Source: Mesonia oceanica (GTDB lineage: Bacteria > Bacteroidota > Bacteroidia > Flavobacteriales > Flavobacteriaceae). Taken from it: a stretch of 64,000 nt of DNA. The notes under the pieces were generated by a model. That model was not told the origin of the DNA. It did no database searches and saw only the letters and a list, made by a program, of their open reading frames with translations. Position 1 is the first letter of the stretch. Each line of letters opens with the position of its first letter. The stretch spans positions 186,001 through 250,000 of the forward strand of contig NZ_CABVMM010000003.1 of the NCBI RefSeq assembly GCF_902499555.1. The letters run 5' to 3'. Shown in pieces: positions 17,763 through 25,615 of the stretch. The translations under genes were made by a program, and so were the position numbers.

Positions 17763-18878
17763 TTAATACTTAATTATTTTCTTGGTGGTATAGGTATGAT
17801 CTTTTAAATTAATCTTAACCAAAAAAAGCCCTTTGTTAAGTTCTGAAACATCTATTTTTTCGTTGTATCCTCGATAAACAAGTGAACACTTGGTATCGTA
17901 AATTTCAATTGAAGTAAATTCTAGGCCATCAATATACAGCACATCTTGGACAGGATTTGGGTATAAGCGAACTACACTAGCTGCTTGTTCTGTAGTAGAT
18001 AATACATCGTCATTTGTTGTAAATGAAACCAATTTTGCATTATCGTATATGGGACCAATAGTAAATGATTCAGATGTAATAAAATACCTATTAGCCCCAA
18101 TATATGTTATCGCTTCTGCTTGTTCAAACGCTAAGCTGGTAAGTGCTGTTTGTGTATTAGTGCCAGAAAAAACATCATTGTTTGTGAAGTTTTCACTAAC
18201 CCAAACAAAAGGTTGTAATGACGAATTATAACCTATTGAATATACTTTTCCTGTTGATGGATTGTGGGTAGCCCCGGTGATTAACCCTCCACTAGATAGC
18301 GTTGTGGTTAATGGGACTACCGTAAATGTTCCGCTGTTTTTGGGGATTGAGTAAGCTTTTGTAGTGCCATTGACCCAGTTTTTAGTAAATAGAATCAAGT
18401 TATTTGCGTCCAAAGAAATTAGGGCTTCTGCATCCCATTCTGTATTATTAGGGTTAGGTACAAAATCTACTTGATCTGAATAGCTAAAGTTTATAATTTC
18501 TGCTGTTACATTGGAAGAACTTAGATAATCATTTTTATTTAATATATAAATTTTTAAATCGGTTCTATCGCCACGGTTGTTGCCTATATCGCCAATATAT
18601 ATGGATGTCTCATCTTGTGTGATATCTTCCCAATCTACATTTGTTGCGTTGGTAACTGTCACTGTTCTATTAACTAAACCAGAAATCGTATCTAGCTCAT
18701 AAAGTTTATTTTCATTACCCGAATCATTATGAATAATAAGTTTATCGTTAAAAAATATAGCTCCGGATGATTCACTCAATACTATTGGTAAGTCAAACTT
18801 TTCTTCAACGTTCGCTATTTGAGCGATGAGATTGAAGGTAACTAAAATAAATGTGGTGATTGTAATTATTTTTTTCAT
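17763..18878 (-). CDS. Secreted protein with T9SS type A sorting domain
   Basis: A protein of 371 residues with a signal peptide (ITTFILVTFNLIAQ). The middle has propeller-like strands (ESSGAIFFNDKLIIHNDSGNENKLYELD, VDWEDITQDETSIYIGDIGNN), as in secreted YncE/esterase-like propellers. The C-terminal about 75 residues are a T9SS type A sorting domain (RLYPNPVQDVLYI, then GLFLVKINL, ending KKIIKY), so the protein should be exported and anchored or released by the type IX system. The upstream repeat module (copy 3) carries TATATTTG. Confidence 0.83.
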   Translation of the reverse strand: MKKIITITTFILVTFNLIAQIANVEEKFDLPIVLSESSGAIFFNDKLIIHNDSGNENKLYELDTISGLVNRTVTVTNATNVDWEDITQDETSIYIGDIGNNRGDRTDLKIYILNKNDYLSSSNVTAEIINFSYSDQVDFVPNPNNTEWDAEALISLDANNLILFTKNWVNGTTKAYSIPKNSGTFTVVPLTTTLSSGGLITGATHNPSTGKVYSIGYNSSLQPFVWVSENFTNNDVFSGTNTQTALTSLAFEQAEAITYIGANRYFITSESFTIGPIYDNAKLVSFTTNDDVLSTTEQAASVVRLYPNPVQDVLYIDGLEFTSIEIYDTKCSLVYRGYNEKIDVSELNKGLFLVKINLKDHTYTTKKIIKY

Positions 18879-18892
18879 AAGTATTTACCAAG

Positions 18893-19003
18893 TATCACTA
18901 TCTCAAATATAAATGAATTAGTTGTATTCTTATTAAAACTATTCATCATGAAGAGCATTGAAGTAATAATCCATACAGCGGCTCAGTTAAATAGAATCCT
19001 AGC
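18893..19003 (-). repeat. Repeat module, copy 3 (diverged)
   Basis: Matches copies 1 and 2 at both ends: TATCACTATCTCAAATATAAAT and the CCATACAGCGGCTCAGTTAA block followed by the GAATCCTAGC end. The middle differs. On the minus strand it holds TATATTTG at 18911-18904, 26 bases before the T9SS gene ATG. Confidence 0.65.
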
Positions 19004-19154
19004 GACTCGTCTCTGGTTGGTGGACATAGATAGGAATGCGAAATACATAAGTAAAAAGCTCACCTTGATAGTTGTTAGCCAACAAAGCCATTCCCATCGA
19101 TAAATCTTGCTTGCCTACCTTGAAAACTACATGCCTGTTCCCAAAAAAGATAGT
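18999..19154 (-). pseudogene. 3' remnant of an unidentified gene
   Basis: A 51-codon open stretch ending in TAG, with no start codon of its own at the upstream end, where it meets a TGA. The translation (FKVGKQDLSMGMALLANNYQ, then ELFTYVFRIPIYV) looks protein-like and its base use is richer in G+C than the AT-rich flank on its upstream side. It ends inside repeat copy 3, as the YdeI-like gene ends inside copy 2. I do not recognise the family. Confidence 0.35.
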
Positions 19155-19290
19155 TCAAAAAATCACAAAAGAATAAGCGAATGCTTTTATTTTTAAATTA
19201 AAATAAAAAATTATAAGATATTAAAGAATTGAACTTCAAAGCTTTGTTTAGATAGAAGCAGAATAGGGTAAAAAAAAGTTGAAAAAAAGT

Positions 19291-19320
19291 TTGCAGGAAC
19301 TAAAAACACGCTTATATTTG
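19291..19320 (+). promoter_or_regulatory. Promoter of tRNA-Asp
   Basis: TTG at 19291-19293, a 19-base spacer, then TATATTTG at 19313-19320: a close match to the Bacteroidota TTG/TAnnTTTG promoter. The tRNA starts 18 bases later. Confidence 0.75.
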
Positions 19321-19338
19321 CACTCGCAATTATGCAAC

Positions 19339-19412
19339 GGTCTGGTAGTTCAGTTGGTTAGAATACCTGCCTGTCACGCAGGGGGTCGCGAGTTCGAGTC
19401 TCGTCCAGACCG
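19339..19412 (+). tRNA. tRNA-Asp (GTC)
   Basis: A cloverleaf of 74 bases. Acceptor stem GGTCTGG pairs with CCAGACC; the D arm holds AGTTCAGTTGGTTAGA; anticodon stem CCTGC/GCAGG encloses the loop CTGTCAC with anticodon GTC; the T arm carries GTTCGAGTC. Discriminator G at 19412; CCA is not encoded. A strong promoter precedes it and a terminator follows. It marks the left edge of the methyltransferase/GHKL island. Confidence 0.97.
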
Positions 19413-19418
19413 CAAAAT

Positions 19419-19452
19419 AAAAAGCTTCAATTGTAAAATTGAGGCTTTTTTT
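19419..19452 (+). terminator. Terminator of tRNA-Asp
   Basis: Stem aaaagcttcaatt / aattgaggctttt around a TAAA loop with a following T run, 7 bases after the tRNA end. Confidence 0.82.
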
Positions 19453-19520
19453 ACGAAGTTGTGTTGTGAATACTAAATTTAAGGATTTGGTATTTAGTAG
19501 GTTGTAAGTGTTCAACCAAT

Positions 19521-19558
19521 GAGAAGCTTTTCCTGTAGTAAGGAGAGGCTTTTTTTAT
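19521..19558 (+). terminator. Second terminator-like hairpin
   Basis: AAGCTTTTCCT and AGGAGAGGCTT pair with some G-T wobbles and are followed by a long T run. It may be a backup terminator or the end of a lost transcript. Confidence 0.5.
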
Positions 19559-19570
19559 TTTAAGTTATAA

Positions 19571-19750
19571 ATTTTCTTTTTAGGATGCATTAAAGCTAGT
19601 TATCTTTGTTTTGATTTGCTTCTGGATGATTATAATGCAGATTTTTGGAGTAAATGTGGTAAAATTTTAAGAGATTGGGGTTTAGGAATGGTATTTCTTA
19701 AAGACTGTAATGGCTTGCAGCAAGAATTTGATGTCCAGAAGAAAATTTAA
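19571..19750 (+). other. Open 59-codon stretch without start codon; rest of gap empty
   Basis: The gap of about 360 bases before the methyltransferase holds one protein-like frame (FDLLLDDYNADFWSKCGKIL, then LRDWGLGMVFLKDC) that begins right after a TAA and has no early ATG. It may be a gene remnant or chance. The remaining AT-rich bases to 19922 presumably hold the methyltransferase promoter, but I could not pin a consensus motif. Confidence 0.25.
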
Positions 19751-19922
19751 AGCGATTTCACGCAGTAGGTAAAAGTAGCGCTAGAAATAGTTTCATTAAT
19801 GAATTTTATTGATTATAATATGCATGATTTAGGGTGTTTTTAAATTATTTATGTAATTGTGTTAGTGTAATGATTGCATATTGTTAATAAATTAATATAT
19901 TGTATTTTTAATAAAAAAATTA

Positions 19923-21002
19923 ATGTGCAATTCCCTTAAAGCCGTAGATTTTTTTTGTGGCGCCGGTGGCGTTACTTGTGGTTTTTCTCAAATCGGTATC
20001 GAAGTATTAGGAGGAATCGATATAGACTCTAAATTCAAGGACACCTATGAAAAAAATAACGGTTCTAAATTTCTGAATGAGGATGTTTCTAACCTCGATA
20101 CCTCGAAATTACAAGAATTACTGCCTATTAAAAAAAACGATAATAATTTAATTTTTGTAGGTTGTAGTCCTTGTCAGTATTATTCTAATATCAAATCAGA
20201 TAAACGAAAATCAGCTAAAGGAAGGCTTCTTTTAGAAGATTTTAAGGAATTTATTCTATTTTACAAGCCTGGTTATGTTTTTGTAGAAAACGTTCCCGGT
20301 TTAAATACAAAGAAAGGTAGTCCTATTGAAAATTTTAAAAAAACATTGAGCAAGCAAGGTTATAGTTTTGACTTCAATGTTTTAAATGCAAAACACTTTG
20401 AGGTACCTCAAAACAGAAGAAGATTTGTATTAATTGCTTCTAGAGTTATGGGAGATATTAAACTTCCAGAAAATAAAATAAATAAAAAAAATATTACTGT
20501 TAAAGAAGCTATTGGAAATTATCAAGATTTTCCTCAAATCCAACACGGTCATAAGGATTTAAGTGATTTTCAGCACTCTACTGCTCGACTATCAGATCTT
20601 AATTTATTAAGAGTTTCAAAAACACCTTTAAATGGTGGTAGTAGAAAGGCTTGGGAAAATGATGCGCAATTACAACTAGAATGCTATAAAAATCATAAAG
20701 GTCACACTGATGTGTATGGTAGGCTTAAATGGAGTAAACCTGCCCCAACAATAACCACTAGATTTATTTATACAAGTACAGGAAGATATTCTCACCCTGA
20801 ACAAAACAGAGGTTTATCTTTACGAGAAGGAGCTACTTTACAGTCTTTCCCTAAAGATTATGTTTTTCACTCTAATAATCAAGGTGCTATAGCAACTATG
20901 ATAGGTAATGCGGTGCCTCCTAACTTAGCAAAGGCAGTTGGTGCCTCTATAAAAAACCATTGGCAAGCATGGCAACATTTAAGGCAAAAGCAAGAGCAGT
21001 AG
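19923..21002 (+). CDS. C5 cytosine-specific DNA methyltransferase
   Basis: A protein of 359 residues with the ordered motifs of m5C methyltransferases: motif I AVDFFCGAGGVTCGF (AdoMet), motif IV VGCSPCQYYS with the catalytic Cys of PCQ, motif VI FVENVPGL, motif VIII QNRRRFVLIAS, a target region with KPAPTITTRF, and motifs IX/X GATLQSFP and IGNAVPPNLAKAVG. Complete and apparently intact. The target site cannot be inferred. The GHKL gene starts inside its 3' end (34-base overlap), so the two are coupled. It probably marks self DNA for the downstream system. Confidence 0.95.
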   Translation: MCNSLKAVDFFCGAGGVTCGFSQIGIEVLGGIDIDSKFKDTYEKNNGSKFLNEDVSNLDTSKLQELLPIKKNDNNLIFVGCSPCQYYSNIKSDKRKSAKGRLLLEDFKEFILFYKPGYVFVENVPGLNTKKGSPIENFKKTLSKQGYSFDFNVLNAKHFEVPQNRRRFVLIASRVMGDIKLPENKINKKNITVKEAIGNYQDFPQIQHGHKDLSDFQHSTARLSDLNLLRVSKTPLNGGSRKAWENDAQLQLECYKNHKGHTDVYGRLKWSKPAPTITTRFIYTSTGRYSHPEQNRGLSLREGATLQSFPKDYVFHSNNQGAIATMIGNAVPPNLAKAVGASIKNHWQAWQHLRQKQEQ

Positions 21003-23842
21003 AACTTTTAGGAAAAGGACAAATTGCCGATTTACCAACAGCTATTACCGAGCTTTGGAAAAATGGTTATGATGCTTATGCTAAAAACTTGAATTGTAAA
21101 CTCTATTTAGATTCATATAAGGACAATCAATCTCCTGTTTTTCTTCTATCGGATGATGGTTTCGGAATGTCTGAAACAGATATTAACGATAAATGGTTCG
21201 TGTTAGGCACAGACTCCAAAGCTCGAGGAGAAAAAATTAATCCTGCTTTTGGTCTGAAAAGAAGAATTCCAATGGGAGAAAAAGGAATTGGTAGATTATC
21301 AGTATCTTATTTAGGACCTCAAATGTTAATGCTTACTAAGAAAAAAGGTGAAACGGCAAATGCTTTTTTGATGGACTGGAGAATCTTGGATAATTATAAT
21401 TTTTTCCTCGAGGATCTTAATATTCCATTATTTGCTTTTGATTCTGTTCGTGAATTCATTAAGAAATTGAATGAAAGTAAAAATTCTTTTCAAACCAATT
21501 TAAAATCAGATAATTGGAAAGAACAGGGAAAAATAAGAAATCAAATCTCCACTGATTTACAAAAACTAAAAATTCACAAATTTATTGAACAAGAGGTAAT
21601 AAATGATTTCTGTCAAAAGGATTATCATGGCACAACATTTCTGATATTTACTCCTCATGACCAATTACTAGATTTCTCCAGTTTGGATCGAATAGAATTT
21701 CAAAATGATGATTCGATAAACTACTTGAGGAGTTCATTAAGCGGACTCCATAACGATTTGAAAAATCCAAATAAAGATTTCGAAACGCATTTTCTTTTAT
21801 ACGATGCTGCTGGAAAATATGATCTCATTAACGACTTTTTTACTCAGGATGAAATGAGAACTGCTGATCATTGGTTAAAAGGAGAATTTGATGAGAACGG
21901 TTTCTTTACCGGTGAGATAAAAGTTTTTAATAAAAGAGAAAAATACACATTTAAACCTAACCGCCCCCCAGGTGAAACTCCATACGGACCTTTTAAGATA
22001 GAATGGGGATCTTTAGAGGGTAACAAATCCAGTTCTTTACTAAATGATGAAGAATACAAAATAGTAAATGAGAAATTAAAATATTTCGGTGGTTTATATA
22101 TTTATCGAGATGATTTTCGAGTTTTACCGTATGGCAGAACGGAAACCGACTTTTTAGAATTTGAAAAAAGAAGAAGTTTAGGTGCTGGTTACTATTTTTT
22201 CAGCCATCGAAGGTTTATTGGATATATTGACCTGTCCCGAAAACGAAATCCCAAATTAAGGGATAAAGCCGGACGAGAAGGTTTTATACAAAATAGAGCA
22301 TACAGAGAATTTAGAAGTGATTTAATCGATTTTTTTGTAGATATAGCAAAAAAATATCTCCGCGCTAGTAGTAGTGATGATGATGAAACTTTACGCGAAT
22401 CTCAAATTACTGAAATTGAAGAAAAATACAAGAAACAATCTGCTGCAGCTAAAAGAAAAAACGCCAAAACCAAAAAGGCATTTCTTGAACAATTAAATCA
22501 ACACGAAAAAGAAATTGAGAAGCTTACGGAAGAAATTCTTCTTCTGGAAAAATCTCTAGTTAATGAAACAAAGAAACTTGAAATTAACTACAATGTTTAT
22601 AATGATCTTTTAGGGAAACTCAATGATAAAAAAGTTTATCTCAACAATATTAAGGTACAGAAACCACAGGGTGTAAATATCACTAAAAGGCAGGAACGAC
22701 AGTATGATGATTACAGGAAACAATATCATATTGCCGAAAACAAGCTTAAGGAGTGCACTAAGATTGTAGATAAAACAAGAGAACGTATTAATGTCGAAAA
22801 CCTGAAACTGGAATTAAATGATAAATACCGTTCGCATATAAAATACATTGAAAAACAGTTTCAGAGTTTTCAAACAACTACCAAAGAAAGTTTTGAACGA
22901 ATTCAAAAAAGTCTTGAAATTGAAAAGACCCAGCAGACCGAGGCATTTGTCGAAAGTTCTAAACTGTTTGGATCTACTGCCGAGGATAAAAAGGAAGACA
23001 TTGCAGCCAAGATTTCAGGTTTGGATAAAATTATTGAGGAACATGTAAGCCTAATTGATCATTTATTCAAAGGTTTTATAAAACACATTTCAAACCTGCA
23101 AATAGATGTCGATGATGATTTTTTAAGAGGCTGGTATCAAGAACAAAATGAGAAATTGGAAAAACGTCTAAGTGATTTTGAAGAACTTGCCCAATTGGGA
23201 ATGTCTATTGAGATTATCGATCATCAATTTAATGTGATGTATTCTCAAATGAATGATGCAATCAGTGAAATTGATAAATACACACGACGAAATCCTGAAC
23301 TAAATTATAGTTTTCATCAGCTTAGAAATGCTTTTCAACATCTAGAAATGAACTATAAACTTCTAAAACCTCTTTATAGGACTAGTCGCAGAACTCGTGA
23401 AGTAATTACAGGAAATGAATTGTACTCTTATATTAAAGAGTTTTTTAAAAATGAATTTAAGCGTTATAGAATAGATTTCTCGGTTGATGATAATTTTAAA
23501 GATTATGAATTTTTCAGCTTTGACTCCATAATAAAACCGGTATTTCTAAACCTGATCAATAATGCGATTTATTGGTTAATTCCTGTAGAAAATAGACGGA
23601 TAAGAATAGAGCTAATTAATGGAAATATAGCCATAATGAACTCTGGTGAAAAAATTGATGATAATGCTCTTGAAGATATTTTTGCTCTTTTCTATACAAG
23701 AAAAAAAGATGGACGAGGAATAGGATTATATCTAGCCAAGAAAAACCTAAATTCGGCTGGCTACGAAATTTATAGCACTAATGCTAAGGATTATAATAAG
23801 TTAAACGGAGCCTGTTTTGTTATAAGTAAGATTAATAAATAG
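20969..23842 (+). CDS. Dual GHKL protein: MutL/MORC-like ATPase fused to histidine-kinase module
   Basis: 957 residues from the ATG at 20969 (an in-frame TTG lies at 20960). The N-terminal GHKL ATPase has ITELWKNGYDA (Glu28, Asn32), DDGFGM at 62-67 and MGEKGIGRLS at 102-111, as in MutL/Hsp90/MORC-type ATPases. After a transducer-like region come long charged coiled coils (about 480-700). The C-terminus looks like a histidine kinase: LAQLGMSIEIIDHQFNVM with candidate His752, a dimerisation helix, N-box LNLINNAIYW, then RGIGLYLAKK; the G1 box is altered to IAIMNSGEK. The next gene supplies a receiver domain. I infer a sensor that couples DNA or invader sensing to phosphotransfer. Confidence 0.85.
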   Translation: MATFKAKARAVELLGKGQIADLPTAITELWKNGYDAYAKNLNCKLYLDSYKDNQSPVFLLSDDGFGMSETDINDKWFVLGTDSKARGEKINPAFGLKRRIPMGEKGIGRLSVSYLGPQMLMLTKKKGETANAFLMDWRILDNYNFFLEDLNIPLFAFDSVREFIKKLNESKNSFQTNLKSDNWKEQGKIRNQISTDLQKLKIHKFIEQEVINDFCQKDYHGTTFLIFTPHDQLLDFSSLDRIEFQNDDSINYLRSSLSGLHNDLKNPNKDFETHFLLYDAAGKYDLINDFFTQDEMRTADHWLKGEFDENGFFTGEIKVFNKREKYTFKPNRPPGETPYGPFKIEWGSLEGNKSSSLLNDEEYKIVNEKLKYFGGLYIYRDDFRVLPYGRTETDFLEFEKRRSLGAGYYFFSHRRFIGYIDLSRKRNPKLRDKAGREGFIQNRAYREFRSDLIDFFVDIAKKYLRASSSDDDETLRESQITEIEEKYKKQSAAAKRKNAKTKKAFLEQLNQHEKEIEKLTEEILLLEKSLVNETKKLEINYNVYNDLLGKLNDKKVYLNNIKVQKPQGVNITKRQERQYDDYRKQYHIAENKLKECTKIVDKTRERINVENLKLELNDKYRSHIKYIEKQFQSFQTTTKESFERIQKSLEIEKTQQTEAFVESSKLFGSTAEDKKEDIAAKISGLDKIIEEHVSLIDHLFKGFIKHISNLQIDVDDDFLRGWYQEQNEKLEKRLSDFEELAQLGMSIEIIDHQFNVMYSQMNDAISEIDKYTRRNPELNYSFHQLRNAFQHLEMNYKLLKPLYRTSRRTREVITGNELYSYIKEFFKNEFKRYRIDFSVDDNFKDYEFFSFDSIIKPVFLNLINNAIYWLIPVENRRIRIELINGNIAIMNSGEKIDDNALEDIFALFYTRKKDGRGIGLYLAKKNLNSAGYEIYSTNAKDYNKLNGACFVISKINK

Positions 23843-23848
23843 AAAAAT

Positions 23849-25048
23849 TTGGAAAGTCAAGTTAACACCGGTTCAATTCATGATCAGATTCCCTCCAGAA
23901 TAGTAAGAAATGCTATTCGTTCGGCAATTTGTATAGACGATAACTATGCCGCTCCTTATAGAAATTCGGAAGGTTTGAATTCTGAACAACCAGAAAAACT
24001 ATATTATTCTTTTCGCAAAGACGGCAAGTGTGATCTAGATATATATAGATTCCAAGGCATTGAAGAATGGAAAAAGCATAAAAATTTACTTTGTAATAAA
24101 GATTTAATGGTTCTAGATTGGGAATTAGATCAAACTTCAAAAAATAAATATTCTGACACTTTAGAAATACTGAAACATAATATTAGGGACAAAAATGTTC
24201 CATTTGTGGTCATTTATACTCAAACTCAGGATCTTGATAATGTATCCAAAACTTTATTGGAGGAATTCAATAATTATACTGAAACAGATTACGGAAAATT
24301 AATAGAGCTTTTTACTCAAGAATTTAAAGATTTTATTGAAGAACAAGACGAGATTGAATCTTTCTTTGAAGACCATTCTGATTTCTTCTACGAATTTATA
24401 AAAAGTCATGACAAAAGAAATGAATTATTTTTGGAATTCAGAAACAAATTTTTCGATACACTCGGAATAAAAGATAAGTTTATTTCTAATCACCAAGAAA
24501 GTTGTAGATCGAAAGGTTTATCGGGAGAACCTCTAGAGAAGTGTATAGAAGCTGGTGAAAAAAAGTTTAAAAGAGAATTTTTTCCTCTCTTCGAAGAAAA
24601 AATTAAAAAAATTAGTTCCTACTTCCAGAAATGTCATAATCATATAGATGGATTTAATCAAATTGCGAACATTAATTTATGCAATGAAATTAAAGAGGTT
24701 GATTCTTTAAAGATTACAAATAATCGAATACATATCGAAAAGCATTGCTATTCTTTTGGTGGAATAATCGTATTGATTTTACACAAGCAAGGTGAAGAAA
24801 ACGGAGTAAGCCCTAACGATCTTTTTAATGTTTTTAGTGAGGCAATAACCAGTAATCCTCATAATTTAATTCATTTAATTTCTTTGGAATTGAAAGATAA
24901 GTTTAGAAATGACTTTTCTACTATTGGAACAAAATTTAACACTGTTGATGAGAAAGCTTTTCTTCATCATGCTAAGAATTACGAAATAGGCGGTGAGTTC
25001 AGTTTAAATTCATTTAAGAATTTTGTGGTTAAGTCTTGGATTCATTAA
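23849..25048 (+). CDS. Receiver-domain protein, N-terminal part (ends at in-frame TAA)
   Basis: A 399-residue frame starting at TTG 23849, six bases after the GHKL gene; no nearby ATG is available. The first 130 residues resemble a receiver: AICIDDNY (Asp30, Asp31), LMVLDWEL with candidate phospho-acceptor Asp90, and VVIYTQ with Thr124. A helical region follows. The frame ends with TAA at 25046-25048, but the same frame continues open for 187 more codons to 25612. The part after the stop looks like the natural C-terminus, so this is probably one gene of 587 codons with a nonsense codon. Partner of the kinase-like C-terminus encoded upstream. Confidence 0.78.
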   Translation: MESQVNTGSIHDQIPSRIVRNAIRSAICIDDNYAAPYRNSEGLNSEQPEKLYYSFRKDGKCDLDIYRFQGIEEWKKHKNLLCNKDLMVLDWELDQTSKNKYSDTLEILKHNIRDKNVPFVVIYTQTQDLDNVSKTLLEEFNNYTETDYGKLIELFTQEFKDFIEEQDEIESFFEDHSDFFYEFIKSHDKRNELFLEFRNKFFDTLGIKDKFISNHQESCRSKGLSGEPLEKCIEAGEKKFKREFFPLFEEKIKKISSYFQKCHNHIDGFNQIANINLCNEIKEVDSLKITNNRIHIEKHCYSFGGIIVLILHKQGEENGVSPNDLFNVFSEAITSNPHNLIHLISLELKDKFRNDFSTIGTKFNTVDEKAFLHHAKNYEIGGEFSLNSFKNFVVKSWIH

Positions 25049-25168
25049 TTATCCCAATATAATTTAGATCTTAATTTAAGTTCTTTTGATCTTATTAAAG
25101 AACTCATAAAGTTTTATGATAGTCCTAATACTGAGCAATTCCATAATGCTTTAGCTGATTATGCTGCT

Positions 25169-25612
25169 ATGGTATCCTGCGTGAATCTAAAAAATCGGAG
25201 TAATTATAAATTAGGTTTCGGTAATCTCTTTAAAAGTAAAGATTATTATTTTTTATGTATAACACCCCACTGCGATTGCTTAAGACCCTCCAAAATAAAC
25301 AATGAGTTTTATTTTATCCATGGAAAAGAAATAAAAATCGAAACGGCTTTAAAAGGAGCGGAAACAGGGGATTATACATTCTGTATTATTGAAGGAAGAC
25401 CTTTATCAATTGAATGGATATGCAAACCTTTTTCATCTTATATCTCAGATGAAGATAATGTTAAGATTGAAAAGACAATTTCATTTAGAAATGAGTCTTA
25501 TCCTCTTGAATACATTTGTACTCTAAAAGAAAATTATGCCCAAAGAATATCTAATAATTCTTTTGGTTATGGGTATAGAATAGGTGTAGATTTACCTAAT
25601 TTAAAGGGTTGA
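25169..25612 (+). CDS. Receiver-domain protein, C-terminal part after the stop
   Basis: First ATG after the in-frame TAA gives 147 residues, but the frame is open from 25049 and reads on smoothly from the upstream 399-residue part (LDLNLSSFDLIKELIKFYDS, then FHNALADYAAMVSC). It contains a distinctive LCITPHCDCLRPSKI motif. There is no gap, promoter or leader typical of a separate gene. I treat it as the separated C-terminal domain of the receiver protein. It could still be made from an internal start. The OLD-like ATPase starts 4 bases after its stop. Confidence 0.6.
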   Translation: MVSCVNLKNRSNYKLGFGNLFKSKDYYFLCITPHCDCLRPSKINNEFYFIHGKEIKIETALKGAETGDYTFCIIEGRPLSIEWICKPFSSYISDEDNVKIEKTISFRNESYPLEYICTLKENYAQRISNNSFGYGYRIGVDLPNLKG

Positions 25613-25615
25613 TTA

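Noticed and set aside
13354..19003. Integron with integrase
   Set aside because: No tyrosine recombinase gene and no classical attC R boxes were found; only the module repeats support a cassette idea.
19279..19515. Frames of 65 and 61 residues across the tRNA gene
   Set aside because: They only cover the tRNA-Asp and its terminator; not coding.
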